From JBKHJA01 sp046538375 (GTDB lineage Bacteria > Acidobacteriota > Aminicenantia > Aminicenantales > Aminicenantaceae), in assembly GCA_046538375.1 (NCBI GenBank), contig JBKHJA010000012.1, forward strand, positions 1 through 34,810: 34,810 nt of DNA, written 5' to 3'. Shown here one piece after another: positions 1-7,763 of the stretch. Positions within the stretch are counted from its first letter, which is position 1; each line of letters opens with the position of its first letter. The notes beneath the pieces are model-generated. The model saw only the letters and a list, made by a program, of their open reading frames with translations. It did no database searches and was not told the origin of the DNA. The translations under genes were made by a program, and so were the position numbers.

Positions 1-2
1 GC

Positions 3-78
3 TGGCACGCCCGGAGGGATTTGAACCCCCGACCTTTGGATTCGAAGTCCACCGCTCTATCCACTGAGCTACGGGCGC
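3..78 (-). tRNA. tRNA-Arg (anticodon UCG)
   Basis: On the minus strand this 76-nt stretch folds as a full tRNA cloverleaf. The 7-bp acceptor stem GCGCCCG/CGGGCGT has a G1-U72 wobble. The D arm is GCTC...GAGC, the T arm has GGGGG-TTCGAAT-CCCTC, and the discriminator is G followed by an encoded CCA. The anticodon loop CTTCGAA gives anticodon UCG, which reads CGA and related arginine codons. The anticodon stem has one mismatch at its outer pair (G27-A43). Confidence 0.95.
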
Positions 79-96
79 ACCTTAATAAGCTGCCAT

Positions 97-105
97 ATTA
101 TACCA
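97..105 (-). promoter_or_regulatory. Extended -10 promoter of the tRNA-Arg gene
   Basis: Read on the minus strand this is TGGTATAAT, a perfect TATAAT -10 hexamer with the TGn extension. It lies 18 nt before the first tRNA base, which would give a leader of about 12 nt. No convincing -35 hexamer is seen at 16-18 nt, as is common for extended -10 promoters. Confidence 0.6.
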
Positions 106-156
106 GATTCAGGCCGCATAATAAGGAACAAATTCTTGCCGTAAATTCGGAGATTC

Positions 157-2280
157 TCAGATTCTCAACAGATACGACACTTTCAAGGTGATGGAGTGTC
201 CTCCTTCCCGGCTTAAGCCCTCTGTCCTGGCGCTTTTTTTATAGCTGAGCTGGATGATGTTGCCAGCCCCGAAATAATACCCCACCAGAAAATCCAGATT
301 GTACTGGTCTTCCCGGCTTTCCCCTAAAAGCCGGGTGCTCAAAAACAAACTGCGCGTGATCTGGTAGTGCAGGGACGTGGCATAGGTCACGCCGTCAAAG
401 ACTTTTTCCCCTGTTTGATCTATGACCTGACGTATCCAGTCGCTGCTAAAAGACCATTCAAAGTTGCTGCGCGGGCGGAGAGTCAGCGAGGCTTCTATTG
501 ATGTCTGGGATCCTGGTTCCACCCTGGTGTACTCCTCATTATAGATCCCCTTTTTATCCCATCCTCCTTCAAGACTGACCTCTTTCAGAAATCCTCCTCG
601 TCTCCAGCGAAAATCTATATCTCCTCCATAGGTGGGAATAAACTCTCCTGTCCAGGCCAGCTCATCGTTCTCCTCAAACACCTGATATTTGCTTTTTCCT
701 GCATCGATTCCCCCATGGATATTGAACCTTGAGAAGAATTCCGTCCAGAATCTCAAATCAAAAGAGCTGCCGGTCAAACGGCCGCGAGAATCCTGTTCAA
801 GATTCCCTCCAAAATCCAGAGTGAAGTACTTGACCTTTCCCCGGTTGAACCGCCAGCCATATCCTGCACTCAGTTCCGTGGATTGAATATCTATGGTGGT
901 GATGTAGCCAGTTCTGACATCCACGTTCTCTTCAATCCTCTGGAAGTTGAAATTGAGCTGCCATCCAGCGTCAGGTTCTCTTTCAAACTGGAGAATATGA
1001 ACGCCGCTGTTTTGGTAGCGCATGCGGTTGTTGAAAGAGAGCGCGCTCATCCCCCGGAGATAATAAATGTCTTTAAAATTGAAGTTGTAGTCTACAGCGA
1101 AATTCCGGTTGTATTCTCCTGGTGTATCCATCCCTGCATAGTAGATACCGATCTGGGAATTCTTGAGGATATCCTTCTGTATCCGGACCACGCTGAAAAA
1201 TGTATCGTCGTCCTCCTCCTCTTGGTTAACCGCTCCCAACACTCCGAAAGAATATCCCCCGGTTTTTCCAGACATCTTGGACGCAATTCTCGGACTGTGG
1301 ATGCGTCTGGAATAGAATAAACTGACATCCGGCCCCCAATAATGGCCGCCTTCAGGGGACAGCTCGAAATACTGACTGCCTTCAGTAAAAAACGGACGTC
1401 TCTCTCTGAAATAGGTTTCATAAGGAGAGAGCTGGTAGATGAAGGGATCGGATTCCACTTCGCTGAAATCAGGGCTTGCTGTGATATCCAGAATGAGATT
1501 GGGAAGAACCCCGTACTTGATATCCAGGCCTGCTGCCATCTTGTCATCCCTGGCTCCGTCCCACCGCGAAGATCTGAAGCCGGCATAGGGGAAGAATTCA
1601 AGATTGTATCCGGGATGTATTCCGGACAGCCCCCTCAGCTCTCCCATCTGGTGAAGAAGAGGTATATCCCTGTCCACATCTGTCCAGTAGTCTATTTCAT
1701 TCAAACGCTGAATATAGCGTTTAAAGTTTATTCCCCAGACCTGGTTCTGTTCCGGGGAAAACCTTAAGGATTTGAAGGGAATGGCCATTTCGGCTGTCCA
1801 TCCATCACCCCGGATAACGGCATCGGATTTCCATATGGTCTCCACCGAGTTTCTCTGGACTCCTTTAGGATTAACGGTAAACTCTATACTGGTCCTCTTA
1901 TCATTGTATGTATCCAGGATCACTGTGATGGAATCATTATTCTCGTATTCATTGCGCGGAGTAAGCTCTGCCCAGATCCTTTCCGGGCTGGCATCTTTCA
2001 TCAGAAGGCCGAAATATATGTACTTTTGATCATAAGCGGCCCAGACAAGCGTTTCCTGGGAGGCTTTCTCTCCGTTGATAGGATCATACTGGACAAATCT
2101 AGAGACAGGGTCAATATCCTTCCAGCATCTGTCCTGGATAAGGCCGTCGATTTTGGGAGGATTCTTGATGCGGGACACATGGATAATTTTTGAGCGGTCC
2201 TGACCGAAAATGTAAGGAACACACAAAAACACCAGGAAAAAAATGGCTGTTAACAGGAAGGGATATTTTTTATGACGCAT
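157..2280 (-). CDS. DUF5916 protein: CBM9/DOMON-like domain plus outer-membrane beta-barrel
   Basis: The 707-aa protein starts with a Sec signal peptide (hydrophobic core about residues 8-25, ending near IFGQ). Residues about 33-190 resemble the family 9 carbohydrate-binding/DOMON-like domain: a KIDGLIQDRCW motif, then alternating strands with YIYFGLLMKD. From about residue 205 onward the sequence matches the DUF5916 family, with the signature SPYETYFRERRPFFTEGSQYF and then many amphipathic strands typical of an outer-membrane barrel. The last residue is Ile rather than the usual Phe. Family members are annotated as carbohydrate-binding or hydrolase-like, but no substrate is established and I infer none. 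The weak AGAGATGA before the ATG is a possible ribosome-binding site. Confidence 0.85.
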   Translation of the reverse strand: MRHKKYPFLLTAIFFLVFLCVPYIFGQDRSKIIHVSRIKNPPKIDGLIQDRCWKDIDPVSRFVQYDPINGEKASQETLVWAAYDQKYIYFGLLMKDASPERIWAELTPRNEYENNDSITVILDTYNDKRTSIEFTVNPKGVQRNSVETIWKSDAVIRGDGWTAEMAIPFKSLRFSPEQNQVWGINFKRYIQRLNEIDYWTDVDRDIPLLHQMGELRGLSGIHPGYNLEFFPYAGFRSSRWDGARDDKMAAGLDIKYGVLPNLILDITASPDFSEVESDPFIYQLSPYETYFRERRPFFTEGSQYFELSPEGGHYWGPDVSLFYSRRIHSPRIASKMSGKTGGYSFGVLGAVNQEEEDDDTFFSVVRIQKDILKNSQIGIYYAGMDTPGEYNRNFAVDYNFNFKDIYYLRGMSALSFNNRMRYQNSGVHILQFEREPDAGWQLNFNFQRIEENVDVRTGYITTIDIQSTELSAGYGWRFNRGKVKYFTLDFGGNLEQDSRGRLTGSSFDLRFWTEFFSRFNIHGGIDAGKSKYQVFEENDELAWTGEFIPTYGGDIDFRWRRGGFLKEVSLEGGWDKKGIYNEEYTRVEPGSQTSIEASLTLRPRSNFEWSFSSDWIRQVIDQTGEKVFDGVTYATSLHYQITRSLFLSTRLLGESREDQYNLDFLVGYYFGAGNIIQLSYKKSARTEGLSREGGHSITLKVSYLLRI

Positions 2281-2370
2281 TCATCTCTTTTATTTTTTTG
2301 GACGATCCCCAGGTTTGTTTTCTTCCCTGAGATTTGGTTTTGTATAAAAAAGAACTTCCTTGTTCAGACT

Positions 2371-2394
2371 GCTTAAAAATTTTAATTTTTCAGC
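2371..2394 (-). terminator. Possible AT-rich hairpin terminator
   Basis: Between the stop of the upstream minus-strand aminotransferase and the DUF5916 gene, the sequence forms GCT-x-AAAAATT-TT-AATTTTT-x-AGC: two 3-bp ends and a 7-bp core around a 2-nt loop. The core is only A and T, and the following U-run is short. It could end transcription of the aminotransferase gene. Confidence 0.3.
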
Positions 2395-2416
2395 GCCGAT
2401 TGGAGTGGGGCCTTGG

Positions 2417-3508
2417 TTATGGCAGCTTGTATTTAGAAAGCTTTATTCCCTGCGGAGCATCCGCCTTTCCTCTGTATATATCCCAGTAATGTTTCTTGAC
2501 TTCACCAAGGAGGCGGAAAAGCTTATGGCTTTGGTCGGCCTGATGAGTGGCTATGGTTTTGCCCTTTTCATCCGCCAGGATCAATTTCTGGCATCTGTTC
2601 AGGATTCCGGCCGTCCCCACACTGCAGGCCACCACCAGCTCTTTATCTTTGACCTTGTTGATCAAATCTCCGTAGGGGATATCCTTTTCTTCCACTTTCA
2701 CTCCTCTTTCTTTCAGGATGGCCATCATTCCTTGAATGGTCACAGAAGGAAGAATCAAGCTGCTCTCAGGTATTTTAACCACTGTGCCGTCACGGAAGCC
2801 GAACAGACAGCAGGAGGAATCCCATTCGGTGACCACCCTTTCTTCAAGCTCAGCATAGGGCCTGTCATCCAAAAAAAGTGCTGAATTTGCCCGGGGATAG
2901 ATCTTCCTGGCGGCATCCACAGCTTTGAAGCTCATCAGGTAATTGACGCCCAGTTTCAAACAGCCGGTCTGGTTGACTCCCACAGCCCGCACCAGATGGG
3001 GGACCACCACCCCGGTAAAAGGCTCCCCCAGATAACGCTCAAACCGGCACACCACGGCCCGGATGGAGGGATTCTCAGGAAAGGTCACCCCGATGGAAAG
3101 ATCCTCATCAACAGTGAAAGGCCGGAAATAACCCTGGGCCTCCTCGGAAGCCATCTGTTCAAAGAAAGAACGCATGGAGGAATCTTTAAAATATTTTTGT
3201 ATGAACACATCCTCCAGTTCATCCACGGTGGGCACCAGCTGCTGCTGGCTTTCTGCCAGATTAAAAGCAATTCCCCGCGAGAACCGCTCCAGGTTCTTGT
3301 GCCAGTTGAGAAGAACCACCTCCAGTTGGCTGTTCCCGTTTTTTTTACAGAAGAAACGGATCCCGTCAAAGCATAAGAACATGCCGTAGTGGATGGAACG
3401 GGAAACAGAAAACACCCGGGCACGGTGTTCCAGGAGATCAAATTTCTTTCCGCCGAGCATATAGCGCATCTGTTGAGATGCCCATTTCACACCTTCAAAA
3501 CCTGCCAT
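2417..3508 (-). CDS. Class IV PLP aminotransferase, branched-chain aminotransferase-like
   Basis: The 363-aa protein has the length and layout of branched-chain amino acid aminotransferases of fold type IV. The block TGCLKLGVNYLMS (about residues 181-193) matches the family's CKMGGNY-type block, so Lys185 is the likely Schiff-base lysine. A strand with E228, the segment SSLILPSVT (about 249-257) and SVGTAG (about 297-302) match further cofactor-phosphate and substrate regions. The stretch after E228 is odd: WDSSCCLF replaces the usual GTMN or GSNxF. Substrate range could therefore differ from Leu/Ile/Val, and a D-amino-acid or aminodeoxychorismate-lyase-like role cannot be excluded. There is no signal peptide, so it is cytoplasmic. 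The start is supported by GGAGC six nt before the ATG. It is divergent from the M28 gene. Confidence 0.75.
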   Translation of the reverse strand: MAGFEGVKWASQQMRYMLGGKKFDLLEHRARVFSVSRSIHYGMFLCFDGIRFFCKKNGNSQLEVVLLNWHKNLERFSRGIAFNLAESQQQLVPTVDELEDVFIQKYFKDSSMRSFFEQMASEEAQGYFRPFTVDEDLSIGVTFPENPSIRAVVCRFERYLGEPFTGVVVPHLVRAVGVNQTGCLKLGVNYLMSFKAVDAARKIYPRANSALFLDDRPYAELEERVVTEWDSSCCLFGFRDGTVVKIPESSLILPSVTIQGMMAILKERGVKVEEKDIPYGDLINKVKDKELVVACSVGTAGILNRCQKLILADEKGKTIATHQADQSHKLFRLLGEVKKHYWDIYRGKADAPQGIKLSKYKLP

Positions 3509-3627
3509 ATGATTGCTCCTTTATTGGATATAATAATGATAAATTCCGAATACTTTCTCTATTTTGCATATCCCGGTGCGAAAATGCAATGAAATGAACA
3601 TAAAAAGGCAGTTCTCTGGACTTCGGC

Positions 3628-3656
3628 TTTACTGATTGGCCTTCCATGACTAAAAT
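3628..3656 (+). promoter_or_regulatory. Candidate promoter of the M28-like gene
   Basis: TTTACT and TAAAAT are separated by 17 nt, matching the sigma70 consensus at 4/6 and 5/6 bases. Transcription would start near 3663, about 24 nt before the ATG at 3687, which is preceded by AGGAG. Confidence 0.4.
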
Positions 3657-3686
3657 AGAGCTTCATATTTTTGAGCAGGAGCGGCC

Positions 3687-5210
3687 ATGAAAAACCACCG
3701 CACAACCATCGTATTTTATCTCTCCTCAATTCTCCTTTTCTCTTCCTGCGGGATCATGCTCAAGGAGGAAGCCAAAATAACGGAAGAAGAAAAGATTCAA
3801 CTGGCTGAAGTTATGGATTCTATTTCTGAGGAAACCCTTCTGGGCTATGTCCGGAAGCTCTCTTCTGACAGGTATGCCGGCCGGCTTACCGGCACTCCTG
3901 AGTACAGGTGGTGTGCCAGATGGGCAGCTTCTCTCTTTAAAAAGTGGGGACTTAAGCCAGGCGCAGACAGCCATTCCTATCTCCAGACTTACCCTAATCC
4001 GTATACCATCGTATTCGTGGGCGGGGAACTCTCCTACAACTACCGGTCAAGAGGCCGCTGGAGAAAGAAAAAATACATCTACGAAAAAGAGTATTATCCG
4101 GGCTCCCAGTCGGGAGACGGCGAAATCACCGCGGAAGTGGTATACGTGGGCTACGGGATCACAGCGCCGGAACTCCATTATGATGAGTATGCTGGAGTGA
4201 ACGTCAAGGGAAAGATTGTGCTGGTGGAGCCAGAAGTTCCCCTCACTCCTCAACAAAATCCTCAGGCTTTCAAAAAGTGGCGGCCTTACTCCTATCCGGC
4301 TTATAAAGTGAAGATGGCGGTGGCCCATGGAGCCAGAGGCATGCTCTTCAACCAATTGAGAGTTAATACCAACACCACCTATGTCCAGGATTTCATGGTG
4401 GCCCAGGTGGGAGAGGCAGTGGTCAAAGATGTGTTTGGCCGAACCGGAAAGACTCATGACCAAGTCAAAGAAAAAATCAAAACCACGCTCAAACCCCAGT
4501 CTTTCCGAACCCATAAGGTCTTCACCATCAAAAATTTTACAGAGCACCACCCTCACGGCAAAGGTTACAACGTGATCGGAATGATCGAGGGGACAGACCC
4601 TCTTCTTAAAGGCGAAGCTATTGTGCTGGGAGCCAATCTTGATCATGTGGGATTCTGTTACCAGATCATGCCTGGAGCCAATGACAATGCTTCGGGAGCG
4701 GCTGTGATGCTGGGTGTGGCTGAGGCAGTGGCTAAAAGTCCGATTAAACCCAAACGGTCACTTCTTTTTATTGCTTTCGGCTCAAAGGAGCAGGCTTTCA
4801 GAGGTTCCCGAGCCTATGTTGAGCAGCCCGCTCTGCCTGCAGACAAGACTGTGGTCCTTCTCAACCTGGACATGGTGGGATGCGGAGATAGGGTTAAAGC
4901 TTTGGCCGCTTTGAATTATCCGGAAATATGGAAATTCATCTCCGAGGCCGAAAAGATATCTGGCCGGAAGATTATGGAACCCCTGCCGTTTGATAACATC
5001 GACCGTCCCCGCAGTGACGCCGCTGTGTTTATAAATGAGGGAATTCCCAGTATCTTATTCAGAGCCTACGGTTCCCCTACTTATCCCCACACCACCAGGG
5101 ATACAGTCAAAACCGTCACCCCTGAGGTCATGACCGATCTGGCCAGGATTATGTTCCGGGCCGTACTTGATCTGGCCAATTCCAACCGAGATTTCATGGC
5201 AATGGAATGA
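3687..5210 (+). CDS. M28-family peptidase homologue, lipoprotein, catalytic residues altered
   Basis: The 507-aa protein has an N-terminal lipoprotein-type signal (hydrophobic stretch then LFSSC, Cys21), so it is probably anchored in an envelope membrane. Residues about 145-280 are the insert expected of a PA-like domain. Residues about 295-500 are an M28 (aminopeptidase Y/SGAP-like) fold with IVLGANLDHVG, ANDNASG, GSKEQAFRGS, NLDMVG and YPHTTRDT. In active M28 enzymes the first motif has a zinc-binding His where this protein has Asn317, and the third has a general-base Glu where it has Lys367. The remaining ligands D333, E368, D395 and H468 are present. It is therefore likely inactive as a standard two-zinc aminopeptidase, or uses altered chemistry. 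The start has AGGAG 8 nt upstream. Confidence 0.85.
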   Translation: MKNHRTTIVFYLSSILLFSSCGIMLKEEAKITEEEKIQLAEVMDSISEETLLGYVRKLSSDRYAGRLTGTPEYRWCARWAASLFKKWGLKPGADSHSYLQTYPNPYTIVFVGGELSYNYRSRGRWRKKKYIYEKEYYPGSQSGDGEITAEVVYVGYGITAPELHYDEYAGVNVKGKIVLVEPEVPLTPQQNPQAFKKWRPYSYPAYKVKMAVAHGARGMLFNQLRVNTNTTYVQDFMVAQVGEAVVKDVFGRTGKTHDQVKEKIKTTLKPQSFRTHKVFTIKNFTEHHPHGKGYNVIGMIEGTDPLLKGEAIVLGANLDHVGFCYQIMPGANDNASGAAVMLGVAEAVAKSPIKPKRSLLFIAFGSKEQAFRGSRAYVEQPALPADKTVVLLNLDMVGCGDRVKALAALNYPEIWKFISEAEKISGRKIMEPLPFDNIDRPRSDAAVFINEGIPSILFRAYGSPTYPHTTRDTVKTVTPEVMTDLARIMFRAVLDLANSNRDFMAME

Positions 5211-5221
5211 ATATTTTCCCA

Positions 5222-5329
5222 TCAACACTCATCCACCATTTTCTCCAGGATGGCCCTGTAATCTTCGGCCCTGGCTTCCCTTGGGTTGGAAGGATTGGAA
5301 TTGTTCTGGCGGGCACATGAAACTCCATC
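5222..5329 (-). pseudogene. Short 3' remnant of a gene, perhaps iron-type alcohol dehydrogenase
   Basis: Translating the minus strand upstream of a TGA at 5222-5224 gives a tail containing NPSNPREARAEDYRAILEKM, ending in VDEC. The NPR-then-acidic-helix pattern resembles the extreme C-terminus of iron-containing alcohol dehydrogenases (NPRxxTxEDxxxLL). The frame becomes low-complexity (lysine/arginine-rich) within about 10 codons upstream and meets a stop about 50 codons before the end, so no full gene is present. It sits between the M28-like gene and the Tat aminotransferase. The family assignment is tentative and chance similarity is possible. Confidence 0.4.
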
Positions 5330-5401
5330 ACGCTTTCCCCGTTCATTTTTTCTTCTTTTATGTTAGGATATGCTGGCAAAAAGTCTGGAAGGAGGAAAAC
5401 C

Positions 5402-6547
5402 ATGACCCATTTGAGGATATCCAGGAGAAATTTCATCACCACCTTGATGGCTGCAGGCTCCGCTCTCCCTTTAAGGAGATACGGATGGTCATCTCCTCCA
5501 AAATCCCTGGCGGCTTCACAGGTAAAGATCAGATGGGGTTATCCTGATGATGCTGTCCGCCTCAATGCCAACGAAAATCCTTTTGGCCCTTCGCCCCTGG
5601 CCCTCAAAGCCATGAACACGGCCCTCTCCCAAGCCCACCGGTACACTTCCACTGACCAACTGATAAAAGAGCTGGCCTCCTACCACCAGGTTTCCAAAGA
5701 TATGATTCTGGCAGGATGTGGTTCCACCGAATTTTTAAGGACTGCTCCCTGGACATTTCTGCATGAGGAAGGAGAACTGGTGACCGCCCTGCAGACCTAC
5801 CAGACCATAATCAGAGAGTGCAAAAAAATTGGAGTCAAAGTCAAAGCCATCCCTCTCCGAAAGGATTTTACTTTTGATCTCCACTCCATCAGAAAGGCTG
5901 TCACCCCCAGGACAAAAATGGTGTATCTGGTTAATCCCAACAATCCCACCGGGACTTCTCTTGATTTTGAAGATATTCAAGAATTCTGCGCTTCTCTTCC
6001 TGAAGACATCATCGTGTTCATCGATGAAGCCTACTCTCACTTTCTGGAAGACAAAAAAGGAAGAAATGGAATTTCCCTGATCAAAAAGGGATACAAGGTG
6101 ATGGTCAGCCGCACTTTCTCCAAAGTCCACGGCCTGGCCGGAATGCGGCTGGGCTATGTCATCTCTCATCCCGCGCTCATCGAAAAAATCAAAATGTTCA
6201 GTTTCAGAGACATGGGAGTCAATCAGGCCGTGTATGCCGGCGGGCTGGCTTCCATCCAGGATGAAACTCATGTGGGGAAATACAGGCAGTTGGTCAAGGA
6301 AGGAAAAGAATTTTATCACCAGGAGCTTGATGCCATGGGTCTGGAATGTATTCCCGGCATCACTCCTTTCTTGATGGTCAGGGTGAATGGATCTTCAAAA
6401 AAGGTGCAAAAGAAACTGGCCGCCAAGCATGTTTTTGTCCGTAAAGGGGAGGACTGGTTCATGCCCGGCTATCTCCGCATATCCATGGGCTTTATGGAAG
6501 AAAACAGGGCCTGCGTGAAGGCTTTGCGAAAAGCACTTGGCCTGTAA
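5402..6547 (+). CDS. Tat-exported class I/II aminotransferase, HisC-like
   Basis: The 381-aa protein is a fold type I PLP aminotransferase of the histidinol-phosphate aminotransferase family. Visible motifs are NANENPFGPS (about 55-64), NPNNPTG (178-184), DEAY (208-211), SRTFSKVHGLAGMRLGY with Schiff-base Lys241 and phosphate-binding Arg249, and YLRIS with carboxylate-binding Arg359. Unusually, it begins with a twin-arginine signal: SRRNFI at residues 7-12 followed by a hydrophobic, alanine-rich stretch. The enzyme should therefore be exported folded, with cofactor. I chose the ATG at 5402 because GGAGG lies 6 nt before it; an in-frame ATG at 5360 would add 14 residues ahead of the signal and has no such site. 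No histidine-biosynthesis genes are adjacent, so a role other than HisC is likely. Confidence 0.85.
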   Translation: MTHLRISRRNFITTLMAAGSALPLRRYGWSSPPKSLAASQVKIRWGYPDDAVRLNANENPFGPSPLALKAMNTALSQAHRYTSTDQLIKELASYHQVSKDMILAGCGSTEFLRTAPWTFLHEEGELVTALQTYQTIIRECKKIGVKVKAIPLRKDFTFDLHSIRKAVTPRTKMVYLVNPNNPTGTSLDFEDIQEFCASLPEDIIVFIDEAYSHFLEDKKGRNGISLIKKGYKVMVSRTFSKVHGLAGMRLGYVISHPALIEKIKMFSFRDMGVNQAVYAGGLASIQDETHVGKYRQLVKEGKEFYHQELDAMGLECIPGITPFLMVRVNGSSKKVQKKLAAKHVFVRKGEDWFMPGYLRISMGFMEENRACVKALRKALGL

Positions 6548-6571
6548 GATCTCTTTACAAAGACAGGATCT
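6547..6571. terminator. Possible bidirectional terminator hairpin
   Basis: Between two convergent genes, AGATC-TCTTT-AC-AAAGA-(CAG)-GATCT forms a stem of two 5-bp segments with a 3-nt bulge. It overlaps the stop codon of each gene by 1-2 nt. There is no U-tract on either strand, so intrinsic termination is uncertain. Confidence 0.25.
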
Positions 6572-7409
6572 AAAAACGGACGGCCACTCCTCCTCTCAAT
6601 AAAAATCCATCCCAGACTCCGGCATCCACCAAAACATGAAGATTTTCGGTCAGCACTCCTTTGAGGCCCAGGTTCAACTGGATGAAGGGCAGAAACCCGG
6701 GAATAAAGAATTCTTCTCCCTCTTCCTGTTCGTATTCATCCTTGAACTCTTTCAGCGTTTTGGTCTCGCTGTCCTGATAATGCTTTGTCTCTTCACCTTG
6801 TATATCCAAGTCTCCCGAATAGGAATAACTGACTTCACCCTCTTCAAGAGCGGTGCCGGTGGCTGCACCAAACCCCAAGGTGATATAGGGATGAAGCCTC
6901 CAGGCAGTCATGATATCCCAGCGAAGACTCATATGAAAGGATAGAGGCTCAATCAAAAACTCGCCGTCTGCATCCCCTTGAAAATCAGCGGTCCTGCTTG
7001 TGATCAATTCCTCCATGGATAAACTGGCAGACACCTGGGGAATAGAGACCCTCATGGTGGTCTTTTCCACCGATAGCCCCAGACTGAAGGATCCGCTGTG
7101 TCCGCCGGGATACCAGCGGATTTCAAAGCCGTAGTTTTCACCGCCGGAGTCGAAAGAAAGATCCTGATCGTAGCTCACTTCCTGTAGGGTGGGATAATCC
7201 TGTTTCAAATCATCCAGAATCCGGTCTTTCAATTCACTCTCCAGGGCATCGTTTATTCCATCTTCGATCATGCCTCTCAAAATATCGATGCTCCAGTTTC
7301 CATAGTGAAACCCGAATTCAAAGTGCCCCTGAGCAGAAAGGCCGGGGGTTAAAACCACGAATAAAAACAATAAACCCGGAAAAATCTTGGCTGTTTTTTT
7401 CATCCTCAT
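6570..7409 (-). CDS. Uncharacterised outer-membrane beta-barrel protein
   Basis: The 279-aa protein starts with a signal peptide (hydrophobic residues about 9-25, cleavage likely after LSAQ). The mature part has alternating-residue strands, for example in residues about 100-125, 155-180 and 240-279, and it ends in VAVRF with the terminal Phe favoured by the BAM machinery. Two strongly charged stretches stand out: residues about 45-75 (many Asp/Glu/Lys, probably helical) and about 205-235 (acidic, EEGEE), which would be a loop. I do not recognise a family beyond a small porin-like or outer-membrane-protein barrel. AGGAG lies 6 nt before the ATG at 7407-7409. The gene converges on the Tat aminotransferase gene. 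Confidence 0.7.
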   Translation of the reverse strand: MRMKKTAKIFPGLLFLFVVLTPGLSAQGHFEFGFHYGNWSIDILRGMIEDGINDALESELKDRILDDLKQDYPTLQEVSYDQDLSFDSGGENYGFEIRWYPGGHSGSFSLGLSVEKTTMRVSIPQVSASLSMEELITSRTADFQGDADGEFLIEPLSFHMSLRWDIMTAWRLHPYITLGFGAATGTALEEGEVSYSYSGDLDIQGEETKHYQDSETKTLKEFKDEYEQEEGEEFFIPGFLPFIQLNLGLKGVLTENLHVLVDAGVWDGFLLRGGVAVRF

Positions 7410-7536
7410 TGTGTTCTCCTTTTCTGGATTCTACCCACAAAAATAAAAAATCTCCAGTTTTTTTCAATATCCAATATCAAATTGACATCCATTGATCCAT
7501 CGCCTCTGAAGATGATTTGCAGGGTGATTTTATAAA

Positions 7537-7628
7537 AGAAAATGGGGACACGTTACCAATTTCCTTCGTGGATCTAGTATTAATGTATGATAGAAATTGG
7601 CTGAAATTGGTACATGTCCCCATTTTCT
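7537..7628. repeat. Large imperfect inverted repeat, REP/MITE-like
   Basis: The left arm (7537-7563) begins AGAAAATGGGGACACG, and the right arm (7603-7628) reads AGAAAATGGGGACATG on the other strand; both arms end TACCAATTTC. The arms differ by one base and one 1-nt gap, with a 39-nt centre. Inside the right half, GAAATTGG is repeated in tandem 10 nt apart (7593 and 7603). This is the main content of the 354-nt gap 7410-7763. Similar 'ATGGGGAC...TACCAATTT' repeats are, from memory, often scattered in genomes and linked to REP-associated tyrosine transposases; no such transposase is in this window. Confidence 0.7.
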
Positions 7629-7763
7629 AAGAATAATCAGCTCAGCCTCTTCGATCCTTAAATTTCCGGGGGAACTCCTGGCATTTTATGAGCGTTGATT
7701 TGTCCTTTAATTTCTGATATTTTGATTTTCTGGCTTCTTTGAAAATTCAATAAGGAGGAATGA

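Noticed and set aside
3564..3589. TTGCAT-14 nt-ATGCAA inverted repeat between the divergent aminotransferase and M28-like genes
   Set aside because: Arms of only 6 bp are likely by chance in a 178-nt gap, and the site does not overlap the candidate promoter.
5360..5401. Upstream in-frame ATG for the Tat aminotransferase
   Set aside because: It would put 14 residues before the Tat motif and has no ribosome-binding site, whereas ATG 5402 follows GGAGG.
7488..7510. TTGACA at 7482-7487 as a possible promoter before the inverted repeat
   Set aside because: No acceptable -10 hexamer occurs at 16-18 nt spacing.
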